Source of the DNA: Gillisella terrae
GTDB lineage: Bacteria; Pseudomonadota; Alphaproteobacteria; Rhizobiales; Rhizobiaceae
DNA: 64,000 nt
Direction: 5' to 3'
Assembly (NCBI RefSeq): GCF_004801395.1
Contig: NZ_SSOA01000003.1
Coordinates: 310,001-374,000 of the forward strand
The position numbers were made by a program, and so were the translations under genes. This document shows, one piece after another, positions 1 to 9,297 of the stretch (position 1 is its first letter; each line of letters opens with the position of its first letter). The notes under the pieces were generated by a model, which had not been told where the DNA came from, searched no databases, and was given only the letters and a program-made list of their open reading frames with translations.

Positions 1-1269
1 ATAGCCTTGGCCCATCAAACATCCAAGGTCACGCAGCAACTCGACTTCTGCTTCGGTTTCAATGCCTTCGGCCACCACTTCGAGCTGCAAGCCCTGGCAC
101 ATGGTAATGATGGCGCGGACAATATGTTGGCAGGTCGTGTCTGTGGTGATCGCGGAAATGAAGGCGCGGTCGATCTTGACCTTGTCAAAGGTGAAATCGC
201 GCAGCCGTCCCAGACTGGACTGACCGGTGCCAAAATCATCCAGTGAAATGCGCACACCGGCCTGACGCAACTCGGAAATAATGTTGGTGGCGGTCACCGC
301 CGAAAGCATGACGGCGGTCTCGGTAATTTCCAGATCCAGCCGCGATGGCTCCAACCCGACATTGGCAAGAATGGCCAGCGTGCGCGATGCGGTGGCCGCA
401 TCGGTCATCTGCACGGATGACAGGTTGAAGGATAGAAACAGCTCTCGAGGCCAGGTTAGTGCGGCTTCTGCCGCTTTATGCAGCAAGGTCTCGGACAGCG
501 TATCAATAAAGCCGCGCTCTTCGGCGAGGGGTACGAAAATGGAAGGCGAGACAAAACCCATATCGGGGTCAATCCAGCGCGCCAAGGCCTCAAAGCCCAG
601 GGTTCTGCCATCATCCAGCGCAACAATGGGCTGAAAATGCACATCCACGGCATCATTGATAATGGCGTTGCGCAAGGCCTGCTCAAGCTGGGTAGAGCGG
701 CGCATTTCCTGAGCAATCTCCGAGGAGTAAACGGTAATTTGTCCGCGTCCTCGCCGTTTGGAGCGATAAAGGGCCGTCTCGGCGCTTTTCATCAGAGTGT
801 CGAAATCGGCCCCGGCAAAGGGATGAATTGCAAAGCCAAGCGAGGCTGAAAGACGCACATTGCGATCGCCCAGATCATAGGGTGCAGAGAGCACATCCTT
901 GATCATGAGGCCGACGCGCTCGGCGCTGCCAGCCTCAAACACCAAAGGCAGAAGAACGGCAAATTCATCACCCGTGTCACGGGTTACAGTGGCACCGCCG
1001 GGAATGCAGGCCTGAAGCCTATGGGCAACCTGACAGAGGATCTCGTCACCGGCCAGCGAGCCAAACAGGTCATTGATCGGCTTGAATCCATCGAGGTTGA
1101 CCAGCGCAACCGTGAAAGGGGCGGGATCTGCGGCGCGTTCCTGAGATATGGCCTGAACCTTGTCACGCAAGCGGAAGCGATTGCCGAGGCCGGTTAACGG
1201 ATCGGTATAGGCGCTGACCTCGCCTTCAAGCTGAGCTTTATCTAACCGTTTGGTGTCGGCGGCACCCAT
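1..1269 (-). CDS. GGDEF/EAL domain protein, C-terminus cut off by window edge
   Basis: Cyclic-di-GMP signalling protein, probably cytoplasmic: no membrane segment or sensor domain precedes the GGDEF domain. Translation from the ATG at 1269 gives 423 codons open to the window edge. The GGDEF domain covers about residues 20-180; its signature reads TGDEF (residues 99-103), so the first glycine is Thr. The EAL domain starts near residue 205, with EALARW at 227-232, the metal-binding pair DDFGTG at 344-349, and KIDRAFI and AEGIET after it, so phosphodiesterase residues look intact. Family knowledge suggests the GGDEF half may be inactive or a GTP-binding regulator and that net activity is c-di-GMP hydrolysis. 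The gene is transcribed away from the PAS-receiver gene behind it. Confidence 0.88.
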   Translation of the reverse strand, partial: MGAADTKRLDKAQLEGEVSAYTDPLTGLGNRFRLRDKVQAISQERAADPAPFTVALVNLDGFKPINDLFGSLAGDEILCQVAHRLQACIPGGATVTRDTGDEFAVLLPLVFEAGSAERVGLMIKDVLSAPYDLGDRNVRLSASLGFAIHPFAGADFDTLMKSAETALYRSKRRGRGQITVYSSEIAQEMRRSTQLEQALRNAIINDAVDVHFQPIVALDDGRTLGFEALARWIDPDMGFVSPSIFVPLAEERGFIDTLSETLLHKAAEAALTWPRELFLSFNLSSVQMTDAATASRTLAILANVGLEPSRLDLEITETAVMLSAVTATNIISELRQAGVRISLDDFGTGQSSLGRLRDFTFDKVKIDRAFISAITTDTTCQHIVRAIITMCQGLQLEVVAEGIETEAEVELLRDLGCLMGQGY

Positions 1270-1475
1270 TCACTATCCCAGCAATTCATCCAGTTTCAGT
1301 CTACCACAATGGGGGGCATAACTTAATAAAATTTTAGCAAATTCCCGCTTTGAACTATGGGTTTTTACCCGTGATTTAGTAGGTTGACAGGCGGAAAAGC
1401 GGAATTTTTTGCAACAGAAAGCGTGTTTCAGAGCGTCGGATCAGCAGTAAATTTCATTTTTTCCCGCAAGCGCTC

Positions 1476-1514
1476 CTGCATAATTCCTTCAATCGGAGTG
1501 GATTTAAGGAGCTA
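1476..1514. repeat. Degenerate copy of the palindromic intergenic repeat (first palindrome only)
   Basis: CTGCATAATTCCTTCAATCG and ATTTAAGGAGCTAT form an imperfect inverted repeat matching the first palindrome of the elements at 3470, 47748 and 60745. Its right arm supplies the TAA stop of the minus-strand gene ending at 1504. Confidence 0.65.
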
Positions 1515-3204
1515 TGGATGAGTGATGACCGCTTCCTTGTGTCAGCCGTTGTCCGGTCAAATGGCGGCGCAGCAATTGCTCGATCATATCGGGGCTGAGC
1601 GGCTTGATGATCACGTCATCCATTCCGGCTTCAATACAGCGGGACCGGTCATGATCAAAAGCCGGAACCAGCACGCCAACAACAAGAGAGCGCGGTTGTC
1701 CTTCGGCCTCTTTGCGTCGCATGAGACGGCACACATCCATGCCGTTCATGTCGGGCAGAGAGATGTCCATCAATACCACGGGTGGCTTTTCACGCTGCCA
1801 GATGGCCAAGGCCTCGGCAGCGTTGGTGGCCAGGCGATAGCGACATCCCAATCCCTCAAGAATTTGCGAAAAGACGATCTGATTGACCTCATTGTCTTCG
1901 ACAACAAGGATTTCCAATCCATCGAGAACGGGTTTGACCGGTGCCGTTGGGGTGTGGTTGCGTTTTGGCACTGCGCTGAGGTTGCTCCGTCTGCCCAGTG
2001 GCGCTTTGAATTGTTTGCCAAGTGTCTCGGCAATGGTTTGGCGCTCGATCATCATGACAGCGCGCGCTTTGCCTCGGGCAATATTGGCCGCCGCTGCTGG
2101 CAGGGCGTTATCAATCACGGCGAGATCAATGGTGATATCGATGGAAGCGGTGAGATTGAGAAAGGCCTGTAACTCTGCCTGATTGCGCACAATGCAGTGG
2201 TCAGTCTGATAGGCTTGCAAAACCCGCAAGGCGTCGGCTTCAAAGCCGGGATCAGAGGTGACGACTACAATCGTCTTGGGAGAGGAGGTCTCAGCAGAGG
2301 AAATGTCGGGTGCCCTGAGCCCGCCTGTTTCTTGGGAGGGTTTGACGCTTTTGAGAGGGCGTGTCGGTGCTTTTGCCACGGGCGTGGACGCATGGGGCGT
2401 GGACGCGGCAAGCGTTTGGCGGGGTGAGATCGAGACGGCGGAGAAGGTCAGCACCAGAAAAGACCGCCCCGCTTTGCCCACCTTATGCAGATAAGCGACC
2501 GGCTGGGCCTGCTTGCCTGCATCTTGCAGATCGGGAGTGGTGATGGCGATCACGCCTGCGCCGTTGTTGGTCTCTTTGGCGGCACTCTGCAATTTGGCCG
2601 CAAAAGGGGCATCAAACACGGCGCTGGCGGGCAGTTCCATCAGCGAGTCTTCACTGCGTCCCACCATTGTGGCAAATGCCTTGTTGCTGGCGGCAATGGT
2701 AAGATGTTCGTCCAAAACCAGAAGGGGCTGAGGCAGGCTGTTGAGAATATCTTCGGTGACTTTTACCCGTTCCAGATCGGCGCGCCAGGTTTCTTCGCGC
2801 TTTTTCTGCTCCGTGACGTCGCTCAAAATGCAGATGCCGAAGCCCGACGACAAGCGCCGCATTGCGCCACGCACGACACGCTTTTTGGGCGTGAAGTCCA
2901 ACACTTCCAGCCGCTCGCGCCAATGAGCAGCCACCCGCTCGGCCAGCCATCCCTCGCGCGAGGATGGTGCGGGAGATACGGTCGAGCGAAGGCAATGATC
3001 ATAGATTGCGCCCAGCAAATCACGCAGGCGCGTGCCGGGGGTTAAATAAAATTCAGGAATATCAAACAGCAAAGTGAGCTGTGGACTGGCGTAAAGCACC
3101 ATATCATCGCCATCCACCACAAGAATAGCGCCGCCATGCGCATCCGAGATAGCGTCGAGAAGAGCGTGCTCAAGCGCCGAGGGGCTGTCTCCGTGCCTAT
3201 CCAT
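1504..3204 (-). CDS. PAS-PAS-receiver signalling protein without a kinase domain
   Basis: A 566-residue soluble protein. Residues about 10-130 look like a PAS-type sensor, and about 150-250 form a second PAS (LPQPLLVLDEHLTIAASNKAF). Residues about 310-400 resemble a receiver fold without its acidic pocket. A clear receiver fills about 427-545: ILVVEDNEVNQ, phospho-acceptor Asp480 in LMDISLPDMNG, and the conserved Lys in IIKPLS. The usual Thr/Ser before the Ala switch is lost (VLVPAF). No HisKA or HATPase segment lies between the PAS and receiver regions, unlike hybrid kinases of similar layout, so it should need an external phosphodonor or act as an adaptor. The last residues and the stop lie in a repeat. 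The target is unknown. Confidence 0.8.
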   Translation of the reverse strand: MDRHGDSPSALEHALLDAISDAHGGAILVVDGDDMVLYASPQLTLLFDIPEFYLTPGTRLRDLLGAIYDHCLRSTVSPAPSSREGWLAERVAAHWRERLEVLDFTPKKRVVRGAMRRLSSGFGICILSDVTEQKKREETWRADLERVKVTEDILNSLPQPLLVLDEHLTIAASNKAFATMVGRSEDSLMELPASAVFDAPFAAKLQSAAKETNNGAGVIAITTPDLQDAGKQAQPVAYLHKVGKAGRSFLVLTFSAVSISPRQTLAASTPHASTPVAKAPTRPLKSVKPSQETGGLRAPDISSAETSSPKTIVVVTSDPGFEADALRVLQAYQTDHCIVRNQAELQAFLNLTASIDITIDLAVIDNALPAAAANIARGKARAVMMIERQTIAETLGKQFKAPLGRRSNLSAVPKRNHTPTAPVKPVLDGLEILVVEDNEVNQIVFSQILEGLGCRYRLATNAAEALAIWQREKPPVVLMDISLPDMNGMDVCRLMRRKEAEGQPRSLVVGVLVPAFDHDRSRCIEAGMDDVIIKPLSPDMIEQLLRRHLTGQRLTQGSGHHSSIAP

Positions 3205-3469
3205 GGCGGCTTCCTAACGCACTATGCTGAAAATGATGGCGCTGACTTGCGACTATGCCAATATGATCCGGCATTGTTCTTGTGCCCGACTGACCTTGCA
3301 CAAACCTTGTCCTTGCAACGGTTGTCGATGTGCTTTTTTTATCTGTCAGGATAGGCATCTCGTTTCAAAATCCCATCAATATCATGTTTGTCGAAATTTT
3401 TTGGTCTCTAGATGATTTTAAAAAGTGGTGCGGTATCCTTTGTGTGTTTGATAAAACACAAGGAGCTTA

Positions 3470-3571
3470 CTGCATAATTCCTTAAATCGGAATCGATTTA
3501 AGGAATTATGCAGCAGATTGAAAGTGTTACAGCGAACCTTTGTGCGCCATATATGGCGCACGGCGCTGTAA
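3470..3571. repeat. Palindromic mosaic repeat (RIME-like), full copy
   Basis: Two palindromes in tandem. The first is a perfect 20-bp inverted repeat (3470-3489 with 3494-3513, 4-nt loop). The second has outer arms TTACAGCG/CGCTGTAA around a perfect 20-bp palindrome (3542-3561). The two-palindrome, roughly 100-bp plan recalls the Rhizobium intergenic mosaic elements; family membership is inferred. The rest of the 3205-3755 gap holds no gene I can support, only A/T-rich sequence that presumably carries the mutL promoter. Confidence 0.85.
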
Positions 3572-3755
3572 TATGCTCTACAGTGTTTTTTTTATCGAAT
3601 TCTATCGGATTTATCCCCGTAAACGATTAAACTTGAATTAATTTTATATTTTCTTGGCAGGCTACCCCTATAAATATAGGGAGGTGGTGTAAAATTGCTG
3701 TGCAGCCGCCTCTGCCCGGGCTTTCTTCTTCGCGTTCAATGTCAGATAATGATGC

Positions 3756-5576
3756 ATGATCATTCAACAACTGCCCGAAACCCTGATCAACCAGATTGCC
3801 GCTGGCGAAGTCATTGAGCGCCCCGCCAGTGCGGCCAAGGAACTGATTGAAAATGCCATTGATGCCGGTGCCACGCGCATTGATATCGCAACCGCAGGGG
3901 GCGGTAAAACCCTGCTGCGCATTTCTGATAACGGCATGGGCATGGATGCGGGCGATTTGGAGCTGGCGGTGCGCCGTCATTGCACATCCAAGCTGAAAAC
4001 CTCGCTGGATGACATCAAAAGCCTTGGTTTTCGCGGTGAAGCCCTGCCGTCGATCGGCTCTGTGGCAAAGCTGACCATCACCAGCCGCAGGGCCGATAGC
4101 GATAGTGCCTATCAGATCGTGGTTGAGGGGGGCAAAGTGTCTGCGGCGCGGCCATCGCCGGGCAATGTCGGCACGGTGGTCGAGGTGCGCGATCTGTTTT
4201 TTGCCACGCCAGCCCGGTTGAAGTTTTTGAAGACGGAGCGGGCAGAGGCGGCGGCCATTACCGAAATGGTCAAGCGCATGGCTATTGCCTTTCCGCATAT
4301 TCGCTTTGTGCTGTCCGGCTCAGACCGCAGCACGCTGGAGCTGGGTGCCACAGGGGATGACCATCTGGCGCGGATTGCGCAAGTGCTGGGGGCAGAGTTT
4401 CGCGACAATGCCATTGCGCTGGATGCCGTGCGCGAAGATGTGCATATGGGTGGTTTTGCCGGTGTGCCAACGTTTAATCGCGGCAATTCCGCCCATCAAT
4501 ATGCTTTTGTCAACGGACGGCCCGTGCAGGACAAGCTGGTGCTGTCGGCCATTCGCGGGGCCTATGCCGAGACCGTGCCGTTTGGGCGTTATCCCGTGGC
4601 GGTGCTGGCCCTGACCCTTGATCCGGCCTTGGTAGATGTGAATGTGCATCCGGCCAAATCTGATGTGCGCTTTCGGGATCCTGGCCTGGTGCGTGGCCTG
4701 ATCGTTGGTGGTATCCGCGAGGCCTTGGCGCGTGAAGGGGATCGCTCCTCCACGGCAGGGGCGGGCGCAATGCTGCGGGCCTTTCGCCCCGGCGGCGGTG
4801 GGGCTGGTTTTTCGCCGCGTCCTTCAGCCACAAGCTGGAGCATGGAAACATCCCCCTCTCGGCCCAACAATTTCTTCCAGACAATGCCGCAGGGCATGGC
4901 GGAAGGCGGGCAGGGGCGGTTTGACAGTGTGACAGCGCCCACGGCCCGCGCAGATACCGTTTCGCAAGCTGTGCCAGAGGTGACAGAACAGGGCCGTTTT
5001 CGACTGGGAGCCGCTAGAGCGCAGGTCCACGCCAATTATATCGTTGCGCAAACGGAAGATGGTTTGGTGATTGTTGATCAGCACGCCGCCCATGAGCGTC
5101 TGGTTTTTGAGGATATGCGTAAGGCGCTGACGGGGCGTAGGCTGCCAAGTCAGGGGCTGCTGATCCCTGAAATTGTTGATCTGCCGGAAGAGGATTGCGA
5201 CCGGCTGATGGATCATGCGGTCAATCTCGATCAGCTTGGTCTTGCCATTGAGCGCTTTGGCCCCGGTGCCATTGCGGTGCGCGAGACGCCATCCATGTTG
5301 GGCGAAGTCAATGTGAACGGGCTTTTGCGGCAATTGGCTGATGAAATTGCGGAGTGGGATACCGCGGACGGGTTGTTTGCCAAGCTGGAACATGTGGCCG
5401 CCACCATGGCCTGCCATGGCTCTGTGCGCTCCGGGCGGGTTCTTCGGCCCGAAGAAATGAATGCGCTTTTGCGCAAAATGGAAGAAACGCCCGGTTCCGG
5501 CCAATGCAATCATGGTCGCCCGACCTATGTGGAGCTGAAGCTCGGCGATATTGAACGATTGTTTGGCCGCAGCTGA
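3756..5576 (+). CDS. mutL: DNA mismatch repair protein MutL
   Basis: MutL couples MutS mismatch recognition to strand incision. The 606-residue protein has the GHKL ATPase N-terminus ([35 protein letters not shown]) to about residue 330, a Gly/Pro-rich linker, and a C-terminal dimerisation domain from about 425. That domain carries the endonuclease metal motif DQHAxxExxxxE (Asp441 onward), with [11 protein letters not shown] and CNHGRP (Cys584) completing the site. This is the MutH-independent type in which MutL itself nicks DNA. The ATG at 3756 gives the usual N-terminus just ahead of the ATPase core. The gene stands alone; a DUF2093 gene follows 79 bp later on the same strand. Confidence 0.97.
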   Translation: MIIQQLPETLINQIAAGEVIERPASAAKELIENAIDAGATRIDIATAGGGKTLLRISDNGMGMDAGDLELAVRRHCTSKLKTSLDDIKSLGFRGEALPSIGSVAKLTITSRRADSDSAYQIVVEGGKVSAARPSPGNVGTVVEVRDLFFATPARLKFLKTERAEAAAITEMVKRMAIAFPHIRFVLSGSDRSTLELGATGDDHLARIAQVLGAEFRDNAIALDAVREDVHMGGFAGVPTFNRGNSAHQYAFVNGRPVQDKLVLSAIRGAYAETVPFGRYPVAVLALTLDPALVDVNVHPAKSDVRFRDPGLVRGLIVGGIREALAREGDRSSTAGAGAMLRAFRPGGGGAGFSPRPSATSWSMETSPSRPNNFFQTMPQGMAEGGQGRFDSVTAPTARADTVSQAVPEVTEQGRFRLGAARAQVHANYIVAQTEDGLVIVDQHAAHERLVFEDMRKALTGRRLPSQGLLIPEIVDLPEEDCDRLMDHAVNLDQLGLAIERFGPGAIAVRETPSMLGEVNVNGLLRQLADEIAEWDTADGLFAKLEHVAATMACHGSVRSGRVLRPEEMNALLRKMEETPGSGQCNHGRPTYVELKLGDIERLFGRS

Positions 5577-5655
5577 TAGAAAAATGATGGGCGCACTGGC
5601 AATCTTTGGCGCTTGGGCTTATTTCAGAAAGACAGATTATAAGGAGCGCGGCAGT

Positions 5656-5886
5656 ATGAACCGGTTTGAAAGCGGCGGAAATCGTCAGGCGACAGTGAAA
5701 TATCTTGATGGTGATTTCCAGATCATGGTGCCCGGATCTTACGTTGTCTGCGCCATGACGGGCAGGCCCATCACCATTGACGAGCTGAAATATTGGAGCG
5801 TGGACCGTCAGGAAGCCTATGTCGATGCGGCTGCATCGCTTGAGGCCGAAAAGCGGGCAGGCAATTTGCCAAACCAGAAACGCTGA
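5656..5886 (+). CDS. DUF2093 family small protein
   Basis: A 76-residue protein of unknown function, typical of Rhizobiales. It shows the family core YLDGDFQIMVPGSYVVCAMTG followed by DELKYWSVDRQEAY. The frame is open further upstream, but the ATG at 5656 is preceded by AAGGAG (5641-5646) at normal spacing and gives the usual family length. No signal peptide or membrane segment is visible. It follows mutL on the same strand and may be cotranscribed with it. Confidence 0.85.
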   Translation: MNRFESGGNRQATVKYLDGDFQIMVPGSYVVCAMTGRPITIDELKYWSVDRQEAYVDAAASLEAEKRAGNLPNQKR

Positions 5887-5898
5887 TTTTACAGCATG

Positions 5899-5932
5899 AG
5901 AGTTTGTCAGGGAAAAGTGGAATCCGGTTTTC
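5899..5932. repeat. Short dispersed repeat, copy 1
   Basis: A 34-bp sequence (AGAGTTTGTCAGGGAAAAGT, then GGAATCCGGTTTTC) that recurs exactly at 12233-12266 and, diverged and inverted, near 39500. It resembles the widespread rhizobial palindromic repeats with an AAAGTGG...CCGGTTTTC core. Confidence 0.7.
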
Positions 5933-5984
5933 GGATAAATCTGATGCTCTATCAATGCCGATTGATGCGCGTCCGGCCAGTTTC

Positions 5985-6228
5985 CATGGTACGCGACACA
6001 AAGGCCTTCATGTGCCGTTTACCCCCCTCTGGCTTGCCAGCCATCTCCCCCACAAGGAGGGAGATCGGATAGGCGCTCCTGCTGGTTTTTAACAATGAAC
6101 CTGTGATTTTCGACACATACAGCTGAGCAATAGTGTTGCTTTTGGCGATCTCCCTCCTTGTGGGGGAGATGCCCGGCAGGGCAGAGGGGGGTGAGCTATA
6201 CGGTAAAACGTGTGCGTCGGGTACTGTG
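5985..6228. repeat. MITE-like element with terminal inverted repeats, copy 1
   Basis: About 244 bp, homologous along its whole length to 39181-39434 in the opposite orientation. The ends are imperfect inverted repeats (CATGGTACGCGACACAAA at the left, TGCGTCGGGTACTGTG at the right), and inside lies a second pair of GGAGGGAGAT/ATCTCCCTCC arms. There is no coding capacity. The right 33 bp overlap the 3' end of lpxK and encode its last ten residues and stop. A nonautonomous mobile element is the simplest reading. Confidence 0.75.
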
Positions 6229-7236
6229 GCCAGCTTCCATGGCCTGGCGAACGAGCAGGCCCGGTGCTGATGGGTCATCAAAAGCCATTTCAATCTCAAG
6301 AACCATGGATTTTTGCATCAAATCTTGCGCGTTCGGCACATCGCTGCCCTGCAAGCGCGCCAAGTCCTTGGCGGTCGTTACCAGTTGCAGCCCATTGTGA
6401 TCGGCGGTTTTCAGCAGGTCAGCAATTGCCTCGCTGGAGAGCGCCTGATGATCACCAAAGCTGCGGGTGATGACAATATCCGCACCAATCTCGCGCAGGC
6501 TTGCATAGAATTTTTCAGGATCGGCAATCCCGGCATAGGCCAGCACTCGCCCTTGTAGGCGCGGATCAACCGCGAAGGCGCGGATGGTGGCATTGAGCAC
6601 CGGTTTTCCTGCACGTGCTGCACGGCGCACCAAAGCCATGGCCTGATCTGCGGTGCCGACGTTTAAAAGCGTGTGCATCTGGGCAAATTGTGGGGTGAGA
6701 GGGGCGCGCAGTGGACCGGCCGGGAAGACAAAGCCATTGCCAGCGCCTTTTCGGCTATCCACCACCAGCAAAGCCAGATCCACATGCAGCTGGGCGCTTT
6801 GAAAGCCATCATCCATGATGATCAGATCAACGCTTTGCGCTTCGAGCGCTTTTGCCCCGTCTTTCCGGCGCGGCGAAATGACCGTGAGGGCCTGGGCTGC
6901 CAGCAGCAGAGGTTCATCCCCCACCTGATGGGCACTGTGGATCAGGGGATCAACCACCAGCGTGCCTTTGTTTGTGCCGCCATAGCCACGGCTGAGAAAG
7001 CCGGGTTTGAGCCCCATGGCGATTGCGGCCTTGGCCAAAGCCAGCGCGGTTGGGGTTTTGCCAGCGCCACCGAGGGTGAAATTGCCAATGCAGAGCACCG
7101 GAATAGAGGCGTGATAGCGGTCTTTGCGCGCCATGCGGCGGGCCGCGATGTGGCCGTAGAGGGTGGAGATTGGCCAAAGTGCTGCGGCTTTCCAGCCGAT
7201 TTTCTGCCACCAGAAGGACGGTGCTTGCAAGGGCAT
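6196..7236 (-). CDS. lpxK: Tetraacyldisaccharide 4'-kinase LpxK
   Basis: LpxK phosphorylates the 4' position of the lipid A disaccharide precursor at the inner membrane. The 346-residue product has an N-terminal membrane-associating stretch and a P-loop, GGAGKT, at about residues 56-61 (NFTLGGAGKTPTA). IIMDDGFQS and the later AYAGIADPEKF fit the family. It is the last gene of waaA-HAD-lpxK, starting 19 bp after the HAD gene. The last ten residues (HSTRRTRFTV) and the TAG come from the terminal repeat of the MITE-like element, so the native C-terminus was probably replaced; the catalytic core is untouched. Confidence 0.95.
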   Translation of the reverse strand: MPLQAPSFWWQKIGWKAAALWPISTLYGHIAARRMARKDRYHASIPVLCIGNFTLGGAGKTPTALALAKAAIAMGLKPGFLSRGYGGTNKGTLVVDPLIHSAHQVGDEPLLLAAQALTVISPRRKDGAKALEAQSVDLIIMDDGFQSAQLHVDLALLVVDSRKGAGNGFVFPAGPLRAPLTPQFAQMHTLLNVGTADQAMALVRRAARAGKPVLNATIRAFAVDPRLQGRVLAYAGIADPEKFYASLREIGADIVITRSFGDHQALSSEAIADLLKTADHNGLQLVTTAKDLARLQGSDVPNAQDLMQKSMVLEIEMAFDDPSAPGLLVRQAMEAGHSTRRTRFTV

Positions 7237-7255
7237 GGCCCGACCTCCGCGTTGA

Positions 7256-7981
7256 TCAGTTCAAAACCGTGTGCAGTTCGGTAATGTTATTGAGGCAGAA
7301 ATCGCTGTTGACCGTCAATGTCTCGCGAGAACCCGTGCCGGTCAGCACGGCAATGGCGAGGCCTGCGCCCGCATTGCGGCCCATATGCAGGTCGTGATTG
7401 TTGTCGCCCACCACGGCCACTTGCGCAGCAGACAGGCCGGTGGCCGCACAAAAGCCATGCACCATGCCCGGTTCCGGTTTGCAGCCGTGGCCGCTATCAT
7501 AACCGGCAATGAAATCCACGTGGTCTGTCAGGCCGAAACGCTGCACAATGGCGCGGATCGAGCGCTCATTATCGGAAGAGGCAATGCCCAGTTTGAGACC
7601 CTTTTGCTTGAGCGTCGAAAACAAATGAGCAAGATCGGTGACTGGCACTGAAAAATCAGCGGCTGCGGCAAAAATCCGGTCCAGCTCAACTGTGAGATCA
7701 TGCACATCAAAGGCGGATCCTGCATCCACCAGCCCTTGGGCAATCTGGCGGGAGTTGCCAGCTGCCAGCAGGCTATCGGCCATGACAACGCCTGTGTCCG
7801 GGTCCATGCCGCAGGCAAGCAGCAGCTTATCCGCCAATTCCGCATCGCCTTTGGCGGCCAGCAAGGCCAGTTGGCGGTTTACCGGCTCCCAGCTGGCATC
7901 ATAATCCAGAAGTGTTCCGTCTTTGTCGAACAGGATACCAAGAATTTCAGGCTTGCCCTGCATGTTTGTGCCTGCTGTCAT
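7256..7981 (-). CDS. HAD-superfamily phosphatase, phosphoglycolate-phosphatase-like
   Basis: A 241-residue haloacid-dehalogenase hydrolase. Motif I is FDKDGTLLD (nucleophile Asp19, acid/base Asp21), motif II is GIASSDN, and motif IV is VVGDNNHDLHMGRNAG. The cap is inserted after motif I, as in the Gph type. Its 5' end overlaps the waaA stop by 4 bp, so translation is probably coupled, and lpxK follows closely. The neighbourhood suggests a Kdo or lipid A related phosphatase, but the sequence alone supports only a small-molecule phosphatase. Confidence 0.85.
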   Translation of the reverse strand: MTAGTNMQGKPEILGILFDKDGTLLDYDASWEPVNRQLALLAAKGDAELADKLLLACGMDPDTGVVMADSLLAAGNSRQIAQGLVDAGSAFDVHDLTVELDRIFAAAADFSVPVTDLAHLFSTLKQKGLKLGIASSDNERSIRAIVQRFGLTDHVDFIAGYDSGHGCKPEPGMVHGFCAATGLSAAQVAVVGDNNHDLHMGRNAGAGLAIAVLTGTGSRETLTVNSDFCLNNITELHTVLN

Positions 7982-9297
7982 TCGCCTGCCGCTGCTTTGG
8001 GTTCCAACCTTGCCTTGACAGTCAAGGGATTGGTGTAAGGCTCCAGCGCCTTGAGGGTAATGGAGAGCGCGCCGCGCATATCCTGCACGGCGGCAATGCC
8101 CGCATCGCCCATTTTATGGCGGGCGAGGGGATTGTTCATCAGAAAATGCACGGCCTTGGCCAGCGTTTCAGCATCGCGCACCACGCGGGCAGAGCCATGA
8201 CGCACCAGACGCTGATAGCTCTCGCGGAAATTTTCCACATGCGGCCCGCTGAGCACCGCACAGCCCAACACGGCAGGCTCCATCGGATTGCCGCCACCGG
8301 CCCCCGGCACCAGTGAGCGGCCAACAAAGGCAATTTCCGTCAGGCGTAAGTACAGGCCCATTTCGCCAATGCTATCGCCCAAAAACACATCGGTTTCGGC
8401 GGTGATTTCGTCATTGCGGCTGCGACGGGCAACGATAAGGCCTTGCTGCACCATCATCGCTTCAATCTCATCGGCACGATCAGGATGGCGCGGCACCACA
8501 ATGGAAAGCTGGCCCATATGGGCTTTCAGCGCACGATGCACCATGGATGCCACCTGTTCCTCGCCGTCGGCGGTGGAAATGGCGGCCCAGGTTTTACGGT
8601 GTCCAATCTGTCTTTGATATTGCCCCAGCAGGTCCATATCGACGGCGGGCGCATCGGTATCGACCTTGATATTGCCTGAAACAGTCACTGGCCAGGCACC
8701 CAGATCCCGAAAGCGCTCACCATCACCATCGGATTTGGCAATCACCATGGCCAGCTTGGAAAACAGCGACGAGGCGACTTTGGAATGCTTTTGCCAACGG
8801 GCAAAGGAGCGGTCAGACATGCGCGCATTGACCAGAATTTGCGGAATGCGGCGATCGTGCAAAGATTGCAAGGTTGCGGGCCAGATTTCGGAATCGACGG
8901 TAATGGCCAGATCAGGCTGCCAATAATCCAGAAAACGGCGCACGGCAGGCAGCGCATCAATTGGCACATATTGATGTATCACTTCGTCCCGCAGTCGGGT
9001 GGCGGCAATTTCGGCAGATGTCACGGTGCCGGTTGTCAGCAAAACGTGAATGCCAGCGCGGCGAAACTCGCGCATCAGCGCGGTGACGGCACCCATTTCG
9101 CCAACACTTGCGGCATGGACCCAGATCAGGGGTCCGTGCGGGCGGTTTGCTGCCGCATGGCCAAGACGCTCCATGCGTCGGCTGCGATCTTCCTTGCCTT
9201 TGGAGGCGCGCACCGCCAAAAGAATGCCAGCGCAAGGGAAGGCCACAACACCCGCCCATCGATAGGCTGTCAGTGCAATGCGGGCCAATGCGCTCAT
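7978..9297 (-). CDS. waaA: Kdo transferase WaaA (KdtA)
   Basis: Transfers Kdo from CMP-Kdo onto lipid IVA at the inner membrane, the first step of LPS core assembly. The 439-residue protein has an N-terminal hydrophobic anchor, then the GT30 N-domain (IWVHAASVGEMGAV, LLTTGTVTSAE) and the C-domain (GDSIGEMGLYLRLTEIAFVGRS, GGGNPMEPAVLG). The ATG at 9297 gives the expected start. It leads the waaA-HAD-lpxK transcription unit with a 4-bp overlap to the HAD gene, which is a coherent lipid A/Kdo module. Confidence 0.95.
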   Translation of the reverse strand: MSALARIALTAYRWAGVVAFPCAGILLAVRASKGKEDRSRRMERLGHAAANRPHGPLIWVHAASVGEMGAVTALMREFRRAGIHVLLTTGTVTSAEIAATRLRDEVIHQYVPIDALPAVRRFLDYWQPDLAITVDSEIWPATLQSLHDRRIPQILVNARMSDRSFARWQKHSKVASSLFSKLAMVIAKSDGDGERFRDLGAWPVTVSGNIKVDTDAPAVDMDLLGQYQRQIGHRKTWAAISTADGEEQVASMVHRALKAHMGQLSIVVPRHPDRADEIEAMMVQQGLIVARRSRNDEITAETDVFLGDSIGEMGLYLRLTEIAFVGRSLVPGAGGGNPMEPAVLGCAVLSGPHVENFRESYQRLVRHGSARVVRDAETLAKAVHFLMNNPLARHKMGDAGIAAVQDMRGALSITLKALEPYTNPLTVKARLEPKAAAGE

